A stretch of 64,000 nucleotides of DNA. Origin: Paramecium sonneborni (taxonomy: Eukaryota; Ciliophora; Oligohymenophorea; Peniculida; Parameciidae). The stretch spans positions 356,788 to 420,787 of the forward strand of contig CAJJDN010000092.1 of assembly GCA_905182985.1 (NCBI GenBank), read 5' to 3'. Positions 1 to 10,691 of this stretch are shown piece by piece (position 1 is the stretch's first letter; the number at the start of each line of letters is the position of its first letter). The notes beneath the pieces were generated by a model that was not told the origin of the DNA, did no database searches, and worked only from the letters and a program-made list of their open reading frames with translations. Both the position numbers and the translations under genes were made by a program.

Positions 1-22
1 AAATTCTAAAAGTATTAATTGT

Positions 23-274
23 ATGTTTAAAATTCATTTTCTATTTAATTTTATTTTTCTTGCAAAGCTAATTCTATTGGCATTGGTTTTAATAGTTCAC
101 ATAAGTTACACAGAGCTCTCTTGCTTTTTGGAACATCTGAATTTATATCAACAAAATTTATTTGTCGATTATGAAGCAGACAAACAGGTAAATTATGCAT
201 TTTTTTATTTATTATTTTTAATAATGAAAATTAAAAATAAAATCAAGCTGAAATACCCTTTTAATAGAATATGA
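23..274 (+). CDS. small hydrophobic ORF, unknown
   Basis: An 83-residue ORF that starts with a hydrophobic stretch resembling a signal peptide or membrane anchor and has a second hydrophobic segment near residues 58-68. It ends in TGA. A GTAAAT donor-like sequence follows a CAG near position 186, so the real gene may splice there. No family is recognised. In a TGA-only code ORFs of this size arise by chance, so this is weakly supported. Confidence 0.2.
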   Translation: MFKIHFLFNFIFLAKLILLALVLIVHISYTELSCFLEHLNLYQQNLFVDYEADKQVNYAFFYLLFLIMKIKNKIKLKYPFNRI

Positions 275-820
275 AAGGTAAGATAATAGATCTTTTCTAT
301 ACATTATTATCACTTGATGGTTGAAAACACTTAAATTAATAAGATTTATGATACTTTTTCTAAATCAAATATTCAATTTTTTAATTTAACATAGTTCATA
401 TTCTATCAAAAATAATTAAAACGATTAATAGAAATTAGAATTTGTTATCCATATTAAAGAATTATTTAAACTTATTACTTAAAATATGAATCCTTTATGA
501 CTTAAAGATGATGATAAAAATTACATTAATGTATAATTTCTAAATGCTAATTTTTTTAAGTAATTATATATTTTTTATAAATTTAAGTGTTTTAAATAAA
601 TTCTAAAATAATGAGTTTTTCCAGATATTTTATATAAAGAAAATGATTATTGAGGCAAATAAATAATTATTGAATCTATATTTATTTCTAATTCTGATAG
701 TGTGTTTAATAAGATCAATACATACGTCATCCTTCTAGACTGCTGATATGCTATTAATCAGTAAAATTTTGACTTGAATTTAATCAATTTTAAAAAATAA
801 AAAAAGATCCCCCATCAAAT
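275..820. other. AT-rich stretch without a recognised gene
   Basis: Very AT-rich sequence with no ORF that reads like protein in either direction. It probably holds the upstream region of the homeobox locus. Confidence 0.4.
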
Positions 821-1156
821 ATGCATTTCTAGACTATCATGGAAGAAGGTATATAAGAATCTTCATATCAATAACTCTAATAATAAGGTATTAATTGAAA
901 TCTTAACCTGATAGTTAATGAAACAAAGGCGCAAAAAGCTTTATCTGAGATAAAAAGTTTAGAACGTATATGGCTTAGTTGGATGACTCAACAATAGACA
1001 GGATAAAGTTAAACAGAAGAAATGATAAGGAAAAACGATTCTATTGATGTGGAATGTACTTAGGAAACTAATGTATCGATTGTTAAACAATATCATAGTC
1101 TGTTGACAAGAATACTTTACTTAAAAAGTTTTTTGAAACATTAAAATAGAGAATGA
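821..1156 (+). CDS. N-terminal half of homeobox locus (or separate small gene)
   Basis: An ORF of about 100 residues starting at ATG 821 (or in-frame ATG 839), with a 27-nt intron at 888-914 that itself contains TGA. The product is Gln-rich and then helical (residues around KALSEIKSLERIWLSWM), with no recognised domain. It stops at TGA 1154-1156. The next ORF, which encodes a homeodomain, continues in the same frame only two codons later. The two may be one gene interrupted by a single TGA, so I list both parts. Confidence 0.45.
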
Positions 1157-1159
1157 TTG

Positions 1160-1622
1160 ATGAGAAGATATATAGTACATTCACTCAAATTCAAACAACT
1201 CAATTTTTTGAGGAAGTCACAACCTAAATTTAAAACAAAATAAAACTCTATGAAGACATATAGAAACTTAAATTGTTATCCAACTACCCAAGTATAACCT
1301 ATTAATATTCATTTTTTAGCTAATACAAAAAGGACTTATTCTAAATCAGCAAATATGATACTTAAGAAATGGTTAATTGAAAACTACAACAATCCGTATC
1401 CAAAGCAATAATAGGTGGATTTATTAGTTAAATAAACAAATCTCACCAACAAATAAGTAAATATGAATCCTCTATTTTATATAGGTTTTAAATTGGTTTA
1501 TAAATGCCAGAAACAGCTTAAAAAATAAATCTTCTTAGGAAAAGAAGTTTAAACATGTTGTTGAAACTAAATTTAAAGAGCTTGCTCTCTAAAAAAAAAG
1601 GAAATAAGAATAAAGTATTTGA
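1160..1622 (+). CDS. TALE-class homeodomain protein
   Basis: Predicted DNA-binding transcription factor. After about 50 basic residues the ORF contains a recognisable TALE homeodomain: a WLIENYNNPYPK helix 1/loop with the PYP tripeptide typical of the three-amino-acid loop extension, then an NLTNKQ helix 2, and a recognition helix VLNWFINARNSLK with the invariant W, F, N and R. A 28-nt intron (1457-1484) falls exactly between helix 2 and the recognition helix, and removing it restores the motif. The C-terminus is short and basic. ATG 1160 sits two codons after an in-frame TGA (1154-1156), so the true start may be at 821 if that TGA is a lesion or sequencing error. The homeodomain call is firm; the gene boundaries are not. 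Confidence 0.75.
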
Positions 1623-2368
1623 TTATTAGAAGATAAATCACTGAATATAAATTTGTTAATTATTATAATAAGTATATGTTTTTTCTATATCTAAATGCAA
1701 TTCAAAATACAATAGTATTCTCTTGATGTTGGTCTTAGATATGATATAATCAAGTAATGTAATAAAGTATTTAATAAATAACTTTGTAAGTATTCTGTTT
1801 CTGTTCGAATAAGAAAATTCTGAGGAGAGTAGATTCATAATTTCAAACTCTTTATTTATTAATATCGATTAAATATCTCAAAGTAATTTTAATAAATATT
1901 ATATAGTTTTCCGACAAACTTTAACATTTTTCAAAATCATAATTAAAAAGGAGATGGGATTGTTGAAGTAAAATAACAATAAAAGAATATTTTTCTAATA
2001 TAACTAAAAATTTATAATAAGAAATGAACAAATGACATTAATAAAAATTGATTTTATTAGATTTAATTTATATTCATAAAATAAAATAAATTTTATAAAT
2101 ATAAATTTTAAATTATGATAACTTTATGGAAAGATTTTAAAGAGCATTCATAATATGGTGAAAAAGTTATGATTAAATAATGTTGGTTAAAAAAACTTAG
2201 AATCATCTTAAATTAAAAAAATATATTCTGTTTATTTTAAAATATTATTTTATTTAAAATAGATAAAGTGATATTCATTCATTAAATTTATAAATTTCTG
2301 TATAAGAAATAATGACATATTTATTTTAATATTATAAAATTAAAATTAATTGATTTTAAATATTAAAT
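1623..2368. other. AT-rich intergenic region
   Basis: I see no convincing gene. A minus-strand ORF around 1640-1838 is open, but its composition looks like chance in a TGA-only code. It separates the homeobox locus from the next plus-strand gene. Confidence 0.4.
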
Positions 2369-3708
2369 ATGAAAGGAATGCTTCATACATTACAGAAGAG
2401 AGGATCAATGATATTGATAGAGCCGTAAATTATGATAATTGAATAATTAGTATCAATGATGGAATGGAAAAAGTATAAGAAAGACATTAGATGGTATAAA
2501 ATTATGTGGATTAAGTAGATTAAAGAACTGTAATAGCAATAGAAAGAGAAGTAAATTTAAATTTAAATTTAGGAAGAAAGAGTGAATCAACGGTATTTTC
2601 ATTTAATGAATCAATTGGAGAGGTTAATGTTTTAGATTTAAAAGCTTGAAGAGAAAAAGTAGCAATAAAAAGAGTATTTTAGTTAGTTTTATTAGTCTTG
2701 ATAATCATCCAGCAGTTAAAGAAATGGTTTATGAATTACATAAATTATAAAAATATGAAAAAGCTTTATAAGAGAATCATACAAAAATGGTGGAGCAAAT
2801 AAAACTAAATAATTTAACAATATAGTAATTAAAGTAAACAGTATATTAAAAACGAATTGAAATAAGAGATATTGTAAGAGATTCTTTTAGACTATAAGAA
2901 GAAATGATTAAAGTAAAGTAGGTAAAATAAGCAAACTCAAGTATTTTTATATTTGCTAAACAGTTGCTAGAGATAGTGCAGATATGTTTTTTACAATGCC
3001 AGCCACAAATATTCCTAAACCTACAAATCTTCCTAATATTCCTTTAAAACATAAGTCAAAAAGTACTTTGTTAAATATAATGAAAAATGCACAATCTATT
3101 AATTAATAAGAGGTATTTATATTTTATTATTACAGAAAATAAATGATATAGTAACTGTTTATAATAAAGTTTAATAATTAAGAAAGAAAGCATCTTCATC
3201 AACATTAATAATTTAGTAAGTTACAAATAAGTATAGCTAAATAAAAAAATTAATGAATGAATGTGCTATGATTTCAATTTAGAATTTCAAAAATAAATAA
3301 AAAATTACAAATAAAAATGGATATGCAAATTCAATATATTTTGATATGAGCACACTAAATATGAGCAAAAATGAAAGTAGTATCATAAAAGAGAGAAAAA
3401 TATAAAATATTTTATATGATACATTATAGTAAATAATGATTGATCTAATTGATTCACGATAGAAAACAGATTTGAATGGATCATCTATTGCAGATTCAAT
3501 GTATTTTGAATATTTTTATAATAGAATACGAAATTCTGTATCTTAAGAATAATTCATGTAATTTACCTCTGTTTAGATCTTAGGATTGTTAGCATTATAA
3601 CCAAGATTATTAACAGAATTGATAGGAATATTTGAATTGAAATAGAAATAGTTAGGATAACTTTGTAATAGGACAAGATAATTATAAAAATAATTGGGCT
3701 CTTAATGA
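2369..3708 (+). CDS. coiled-coil protein, unknown function
   Basis: Multi-exon gene of roughly 400 residues, rich in Gln, Lys and Glu heptads. The frame is kept only by removing short introns: 26 nt at 2425-2450 (contains TGA), one near 2633-2654, 22 nt near 2675-2696, 23 nt near 2950, and 23 nt near 3113. The splices join coherent exons such as those around GMEKVQERHQMVQNYVDQ and NHPAVKEMVYELHKLQKYE. The stop is TGA at 3706-3708. It converges on the next gene with only 45 bp between stops. No known domain is recognised; a structural or cytoskeletal role would be a guess. Confidence 0.6.
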
Positions 3709-3753
3709 AACCCTTAAAGTTGTTATAAAATAATTTATAAATACTATATATGT

Positions 3754-4447
3754 TCATTTAATAAGTGAAAGTGTTTGAATAACTGATGGAATATGCATAA
3801 TAGAGGATTACCTATTAATTAATTCTTTTAATATTCTATTTTCATTTTCATTACAGTGATGTGATTATAGGAATTCATCTAAATCTCCTTTATTTTAATT
3901 ATGTTATTTGTGTAGATTTTCTTATTATTTTTTATTGGTTTAATTGTTGCACTAACATTTCATTTATAGTAATTGATTCTCACTAGTTAAATGAATTTCT
4001 TACTTTTTGTTCTAATTCTTAGATTCTCATTAATAATGAACAATTTTCATTAAGTAATCTATCAAATTAAGTACTATTTCTTTATTGTTACTCTGTGCTT
4101 CTTCTAATTTATGATGATAAAGATTAGGAAGTACTAATTACTTTTGTTTGAATATGAGGAGAGCTAAATGATTAAGGTTTAGTTTACCTTTCAATTGGAG
4201 ATGTTTTAATAGGTCTATCAATACTGAATTGTCTAGCTGATTAAATAGCTTATTGAGATTGTTGAATTAGTGTATTCAATAAATTATCTCCTCTTTTACT
4301 ATTTTCAGTAGAGGAATCCCTTATATATTTGCTAATGTTTCTTGAATTTAATTATATTTCTTACAACTAAATCTAAGTTACATGTTATGACTTTGTTTTA
4401 CCAGGAGTTAAATTACTGTTGGATTTATTGTAATAACTGCGGTTCAT
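3754..4447 (-). CDS. Ser/Gln-rich protein with C-terminal coiled coil
   Basis: Minus-strand gene with ATG at 4447, about 220 residues. The N-terminal 130 residues are low-complexity (Ser, Thr, Gln) with several Ser-Pro sites. The C-terminal part is a coiled coil (NENCSLLMRIQELEQKV). An in-frame TGA is avoided if an intron of about 25 nt near that segment is removed; its 3' end would be GAG, which is unusual for this genome, so the splice is tentative. No family recognised. It faces the preceding coiled-coil gene tail to tail. Confidence 0.5.
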
Positions 4448-4868
4448 TTATGTTAATAACAGAAAATAATTTATTAATTATTTATATGATTAAAAAATAA
4501 CATTCATTTATAAAGAGTTGCTAAGACTATGTAGTATTATTAGGAATTTTAGTAAATCTATTTAATTAGATTATCTTCTAAAAGATTTTGTAAAAATTAA
4601 AATAATATATTATTGATAAATATACTTATAGAAATAGAGATTTGATTGAGTAAGCTATTGATTTATTCATAATATTTAATTGAAATAAATGAATTCAATA
4701 ATTAAAAAAATAAATTGATCCATGTTTTTGGGGTAAAAATATTAAAATGGAAAATGTTAATGTTAATAAAGTTATGAGTAAAATCAAAATATTGTATTTA
4801 ATAATATTATATAAATTGTAAAGTATAAATTGTGAACGGGATACGTCATGAAGATAAATATTTAAAAA
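4448..4868. other. intergenic region upstream of first lipase
   Basis: AT-rich spacer between two divergently oriented genes (starts at 4447 on minus and 4869 on plus). No ORF with protein-like composition was seen. Confidence 0.4.
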
Positions 4869-5708
4869 ATGAAAATTTTGTTTGTTCTTCTAGCAATCGT
4901 TAATGCTTTTAATTATGATCCAGCCTTAGCTAATGAACTGACTGCATTTTCTTTTGCAGCATATTGTAATCTAGAAGACATCTTAAATTGGAATGTTGGC
5001 ACAATAAGTGAATAGTATCCCCATTTGAGCAAAATATAAATATTCGAGAACATAGAACTAGTATTAGATTTTATTAATTAATAGGAAACAAGAGGTTATA
5101 TAGCTTATAATTCACATTCTTAAGCAATTACTGTTGTTTTTCGAGGTTCATAAAACCTGAAGAATTTCATAGCTGATATAGATGCTTAGAAAATTGAATT
5201 CAATCCAATTTGCAAATGTTAGGTTCATGAAGGATTCTTTGCAGCTTACACATCTTTGAAAATTCATTTGGATGTTTTACTAGGAGAGTATAGAATGAAA
5301 TATCCATATGCTAAATATCATGTAACAGGACATTCATTAGGAGGAGCTATGGCAACATTGTTTGCAAGTGAATTATCTATGATAGGTCTGAAAGTAACAC
5401 TTGTAACTGTTGGTTCTCCAAGAGTAGGGGATTCAGATTTTTATGATTGGTTTTCAACATTAAAAGTAACTCACTCAAGGTTGACTAATAAAAAAGATAT
5501 TGGACCTCATTTACCACTTGCTAAATATGATTTTGAACATGTTAATACTGAAATCTGGTATAAAGATGGAATAAATTATGTAATTTGTGAGGAAGTAAAG
5601 GGAGAAGATCCTACATGTTCAGCTTCTGTTTAATATCCAAATTTAAATGATCATTTAACATATTTAGGTTGGTCTAGTAATTCATGCCATGCTCAAATGG
5701 CAGAATGA
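4869..5708 (+). CDS. secreted class 3 (fungal-type) lipase
   Basis: An intronless ORF of 279 residues that starts with a clear signal peptide (hydrophobic residues 2-13). It is a triacylglycerol lipase-like alpha/beta hydrolase, probably secreted or lysosomal. The nucleophile elbow GHSLGGA lies near residue 154, preceded by the usual oxyanion-region strand ITVVFRGS. Downstream VGSPRVGD is typical of the family, the KKDIGPHLP segment carries the likely catalytic Asp, and NDHLTYLG near the C-terminus carries the likely catalytic His. All Gln in the N-terminal half are TAA/TAG. A second lipase of the same layout follows at 6393, so this is a tandem pair. Confidence 0.9.
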
Positions 5709-6392
5709 TAATATCAATTTTTATATGACATCATCTATTAATAACTTCAAATTGTTTTATATATATAAAATTTTAATTATACATATATTTTAGAATTCTT
5801 TTCAATATCTACTTTTATTATATAACTATATCTGTAGATACATAATTCATAACTTAGTTAACTTTTTAAAATGAAATCATCAACTTTAAATAAAAAAATC
5901 TAATTGAATATTTTAATTTAAAGAAATAAGTAATAAAATATATTCTCATAACTCTTATCTGATGAGAATGTTAATAATAAAATTATAAAAATGTATTATA
6001 ATTTGAGAAAATGAGAATATTTAAAAATCTTATAAAATATTGTAAGTATATGAGATGGTTTAAAATATAAAAATATATATAGAATATTATGAATGGTTAT
6101 AACTTAAACGAAAAGAATAGGCTAGAACTTTAATGATTATATAAAATAGTTTGATTCTCTATAAACAGAATTCTAGAGAAAAATGTTTATAGAATGAAGA
6201 TGGAGATAAACACATATAAATTTTAAAGTTTAGTGATTTTTAATAAGTAATGAAGTATTTTGAGTAAATATCGTATTATTTATATTAAACTGCATATCTT
6301 GTGATGCATATTATAATAAATATATTTGAAAAATAGAGCATTCAAAGAGGAGATTTGAAATTGTGTGTATATTTAAATAAATAAAATCCAAA
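5709..6392. other. intergenic region between lipase genes
   Basis: About 680 bp of AT-rich DNA between the tandem lipase genes. I see no gene. It is longer than most spacers in this window. Confidence 0.4.
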
Positions 6393-7259
6393 ATGAGATC
6401 ATCTATTTTGATTTTGGTTGTCTTAGCTCTAACAGTGAATAGTGCTTTCGTTTATAATGAAGCCTTAGCAAAAGAGGAAGCTGCACTTTCATTTGCTGCT
6501 TATTGTCCAGATACTGCCATTAACACATGGACAGTAGGATATGTAACCACAAACTATCCAAATATCGAAAAGCCTTTAGTATTTGAGAATAACATAGCTG
6601 TAAGATCATTAATAATACATAATATTAGGGTACCAAAGGATATATTGCCTACAATCCTTCATATAATGCCATTACAGTTGTATTTAGAGGTTCTAGTAAT
6701 ATTTAAAATTGGTTGGACAACATCCAATTTGATAAAGTTAATTACAACACAGCATGTAATTGTTAAGTTCACAGTGGATTTTTGGATGCTTTTAATTCAG
6801 TTAAATCTTAAGTAGATAGTTTGTTAACCAAATACAGAGGAATGTATCCAAAAGCCATCATTCATGTAACAGGTCATTCTTTGGGTGCTGCTATGGCTAC
6901 CTTATATACAACTGAATTAGCTATTGCTGGATATGCAGTTCAATTGACTACTTTTGGTTTACCAAGAGTTGGTGATACAGCTTATTATAACTATTTTTCA
7001 TCATTCACAAAGGTCACTCATTTTAGAGTTGTTCATGATAAGGATGTAGTTCCACATGTAAAAATTATTTAAATATGTTTAATAGGTTCCACCTGAGAAC
7101 TTTGGATTCAATCATGTTGATAGAGAAATCTGGTATCACAAGACTTCATATACCATTTGTTAATTGGATGAAGATCCTAATTGTTCAGATTCAGTCCTTG
7201 TTCCATCAATTCAAGATCATTTGAGTTATATGGGATGGAGTTCAACAGTAGATTGTTGA
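6393..7259 (+). CDS. secreted class 3 lipase, paralogue
   Basis: About 269 residues after removing introns at 6600-6628 (29 nt) and 7058-7085 (28 nt), both GTA...TAG. A signal peptide covers roughly residues 1-18. Family motifs are all present: AITVVFRGSSN, the nucleophile elbow GHSLGAA (the second Gly replaced by Ala relative to the neighbour), FGLPRVGD, HDKDVVPHVPP with the catalytic Asp, and IQDHLSYMGW with the catalytic His. It shares the layout of the lipase at 4869, which lacks introns, so the pair arose by tandem duplication followed by intron gain or loss. Confidence 0.9.
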
Positions 7260-7347
7260 TATTTAAAATACAAATTAACAAATATTCAATAAAAAACATG
7301 TTTATTCCATTGAAAAAACAGAAGAAAAAATATATAATAAATTAATT

Positions 7348-9524
7348 ATGTTTTAGAATCCATTTTTCAAATCTGGTGGAGCATCTAGTCCGAAGAATAA
7401 CTAATAATTAACTTAATAAAGACCATCAGTATAGGATATAATGAATAAATACAAATAAAATCCTCAAGAAAGAGTATCTCATGTTGATGAATAAATATTA
7501 GGGAGTCTTAACGAATCCTCAAATGTAGTGAATTAATAACAAATTATAGTTTTTAAATGAGTAATCAAGACATGATAAGATGTTTCTAAATCCAATCTAA
7601 CCATAATTTGATTTGGATCCACTACCAAAGAAAGATGCAATTGCTCGAATAACATTTGGAGAAGAGAACAAGAAATTTGAATCTCAGAAATTATAAAGTT
7701 AGCGTTTATTAAATGAAAATGATCTCTTTGATGATATGTCTCACTTAAAAGATAAAGTATTAAGTAAAACATATTGTAAATATCAAAGACATGTTAGAAA
7801 GATATTCAGTAGCATTAAAAGCTCCAGAATAATAAAATAAGAGGAATAATATCAAATAGCAATTAGAATTAGATGCTAATCAAGTAGCATAGGAGTATTC
7901 TTAAATTGTGGATAAATTTAACAACCCAGATTTATCTGCTATTTCAATTGCAGACAGTACTATTCCACCATATAAAGTATGTATATAAATATGATTTCAT
8001 AAGGAATAACAATTGACTTAAATGTTTAATCTTGTTGAAGAATTTTTAACTAAATTTAAGAATATATCTTAATAATAATAAGAGAAATCTTAATTATTAC
8101 GATCTCGTATTAATGCAGGTGAATCTTAACTTTAGGTTAATAAGCCAATTGAATCAGATAAGTAATTTACTTTCTAATCTAATTAATCAAGTAGACATTC
8201 AAGTTAGGCAGTTAAAAATAAGGCTTAAGCATAATTTGCATAAACTATAACTGTTGGATAATCTAATTTGACTACAAATGTCTATCAATAATAGACTTTT
8301 AATAAAAATAATGGATCTCAATAATAATAATAATAATAAAGTCCAACTAAATCTAATATACTTTAATCTACCATTCCAATTTATGAATAGAAATCTATTC
8401 CTACTCAATAACCATAATCTTAATAATTAGATATGACAGTTTATACTCAATTTCCTAAAATGGATGATTCATTTTATGATTAGAAATAAATATCTATACA
8501 AAGAATTAATTAAAAGTTACATTCTTTGAAATAAAAATTATAACAAGAATTATAAAAAGAAAATATGCCATATACTTAAAAAATCTTAAATGAAATGATT
8601 TCAGATCTTTAAGAAATAATAAACACTTAAGATTATTAATTGGTTAAAACTATAATATTTAGAATTGAATAAGGTATACAATAGTTATCAAATAATAAAG
8701 AAGGTTCGATTAATCTCTATAAATATATAAATAAAGCTTTGGTTAATTCAAAAATGAAAACAGATTTATTTACTTAAAGAGCTTCTATGCCTGTTCATAC
8801 TTAACTAGAATAACGAAATACTTTAAATACTATGAGTTCTCTAAATTCTTACTAAACTCCAGCGAAAATTGAAAATACTAATAATACTCATTTAATTTAG
8901 AAAATAGATTTAGATCGCAATTTTGAAAAAAAAGAAAGGGATTAACGTCATTTGGATGATCATAATTTATATTTTGAATAAAGATTAAGTAATCTCAATA
9001 AACCAGATATTCCTAAACCAAAATAATAATCATATATAAATTAAACAACATCGCCTAATTCTGGATATGAATCTAGAGGATCAGTAGAGTATGATAGAAA
9101 ATAGTAAGATCATAAAACATAATCTTAAGATGCACGTTTGAGTTACTAATTATAGTTTGAATCTAGACCTAGTATAAATTTTGAATAAAGATATTCAAGT
9201 AATGAACCAAAAAATATATATTATGCAACAGATGTTCAAAGAAGATCTGAATAAAGTACTTTTTAGGAAACATAAAAATTTAACTAAGAAAGGAAATCTG
9301 AAGTATAAAGAATATCTGAAAATTCATTAAGATAATCTGACATGTAAAGACCATCTGAATAAACTATAAAGAGATTATTTTTTGACGCTGCTTTGACTTA
9401 AAAAAATAAATTACCTTCAAACCATCCAGGTAGGAATATCATGGTTTCTGATTTATATGAAGAATTTGTAAAAATAGGTGGAGACATGCATAAGTTTATA
9501 TAATAATAATTTGATCGTTGTTGA
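7348..9524 (+). CDS. large Gln/Asn/Ser-rich protein
   Basis: A long gene of about 700 residues starting at ATG 7348. Introns are inferred near 7527-7551 (25 nt, contains in-frame stop-free TAG end), near 7766 (about 25 nt) and at about 7978-8004 (27 nt). The product is low-complexity, with Gln coded largely by TAA/TAG, including a run of six TAA codons near 8323. It has short coiled-coil segments and a loosely repeated element (SEQ/ISE/PSE followed by Arg) between about 9230 and 9365. No enzyme domain is seen. It could be a scaffold or cortical protein, but the sequence gives no direct evidence. It ends 21 bp from the stop of the convergent histone gene. Confidence 0.6.
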
Positions 9525-9545
9525 AAGTATTTATGTAATTATAAA

Positions 9546-9987
9546 TCAATATTCTATTCCTTAAATTCTAATTGCCAAAAATAGATCTCTTGCTAACAAT
9601 GTGACTCTTTTAGCATGATGTGAACAGAGATTGGCATCTTCAAATAGATGAATGATGAAACCCTCTGTGGCTTCTTGTAAAGCATACATGGCAGATTGAC
9701 TAAATCTGAATTCTTTATCAGATCCTTAAGATATTTCCCTAACTAGTCTTTAGAAAGGTATTTTTCTTATTAATAGATTGGTTGAAAATTAGAACCTTAA
9801 GTTTATATGAAACATACTATCTAATTTCTCTTAAGGGAATAGTTCCAGGTCTGAATCTGTGTTTCTTCTTTTATTTATTTTTATGAATATTTCTTTGGAT
9901 TTGCCAAGAGTCATTACACATACTTTTCTTTTCAGGGGAGAAACTAAGTTTACCATTACATGGTTTGCCTTATTTGGTTCTTGCCAT
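9546..9987 (-). CDS. divergent histone H3 variant
   Basis: Minus-strand gene of about 139 residues with a 22-nt intron at 9796-9817 (GTATG...TTAAG). The histone fold is unmistakable: HRFRPGT, LREIRQ, STNLLIRKIPFQRLVREI, ALQEATEG, HLFEDANLCSHHAKRVT. Spacing in loop 1 matches ordinary H3, so it is not an obvious centromeric H3. The N-terminal tail keeps ARTKQ (the K4 context), but the rest is replaced: no ARKS motif at either K9 or K27, and Cys, Trp and Phe appear in the tail. The C-terminus ends RIQGIEY in place of the usual RGERA. Removing the intron restores canonical alpha-N sequence, which supports it being a working gene. It is likely a nucleosomal variant with altered modification sites. 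Confidence 0.9.
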
Positions 9988-10140
9988 GATGAAGTGTATA
10001 ATTAATAATATTTAAATAAACAATAAAGTTTATGATTTGAAAAGTTGAAATAGTGTGTTTAGTAATGGATTAAAATAATTTAAATTTTATATATATTAGA
10101 ATATAATTAGTAATATAATTTAAAGTTTAGATAAAAATAA
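9988..10140. promoter_or_regulatory. divergent spacer, H3 variant / eIF3j-like
   Basis: A spacer of about 150 bp between the start of the minus-strand histone gene and the plus-strand gene at 10141. It must contain both upstream regions. It is AT-rich and I cannot point to a specific element. Confidence 0.3.
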
Positions 10141-10658
10141 ATGAATAAATAATATGCAAAGGAAGTATAAGAAGGAGTAAGGAAAGAAAAAGAATAAAAA
10201 ATAACAGTAAGAGAAAATAGAAAGTTGAAGAGATTTAATAAGATTTGAATGAAAAATAAAAATCTTTGTTTTAATCAAAGGAATCAGATATGAATAATGT
10301 ATTTGATTTATTTGGAGGAGATTAATTAGTGAAAAAGAATATAGGATAAGCAGATTTGAAGAAAATTGGTGAGAATTTTACAGCTGCTTTGTAAAATGTT
10401 GGTCAAAATTATATAGCTGAATGTTTGAAGAGATTGATAACTAAATTAGAAGGAAAACTATTATTGATTCATTATGAAGCATTATTCAAAGTTGTAGAAG
10501 ATATTTATATATAAAAAAGAGAAATCAATTTGAAGTATAGGAAGCCACAGAGAAGAAGAATTAAAAATAAGGAACACCAAAAGAAGTTTCATTTGGAAAG
10601 ATTAAAAACATATTAGGATAACTTTGATAATATAGATGATGATAGTGATTTCATTTGA
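10141..10658 (+). CDS. eIF3 subunit J-like protein
   Basis: About 150 residues with a very basic N-terminal part and an acidic tail ending DNIDDDSDFI. The central segment (ADLKKIGENFTAAL to VVEDIYIQKRE) aligns in pattern with the eIF3j core: an aromatic-spaced helix, then a pair of Leu-rich helices, then a KQ/KR-rich stretch. The acidic C-terminus ending DFI resembles the DFM end of eIF3j, the part that binds the 40S subunit in known eIF3j/Hcr1. The 5' exon is uncertain: the frame at ATG 10141 must shift through an intron not pinned down before about 10240. The identification is by pattern, not by an invariant motif. Confidence 0.45.
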
Positions 10659-10691
10659 TAATATAAATAAATATATATATATATCTTAATT

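Noticed and set aside
8323..8340. TAA microsatellite
   Set aside because: It is a run of TAA glutamine codons in frame inside the Q-rich gene, so it reflects coding polyglutamine rather than an independent repeat feature.
9546..9987. Centromeric H3 (CenH3)
   Set aside because: Loop 1 has the normal H3 length and the alpha-N helix keeps PFQRLVREI, so the usual CenH3 hallmarks are missing.
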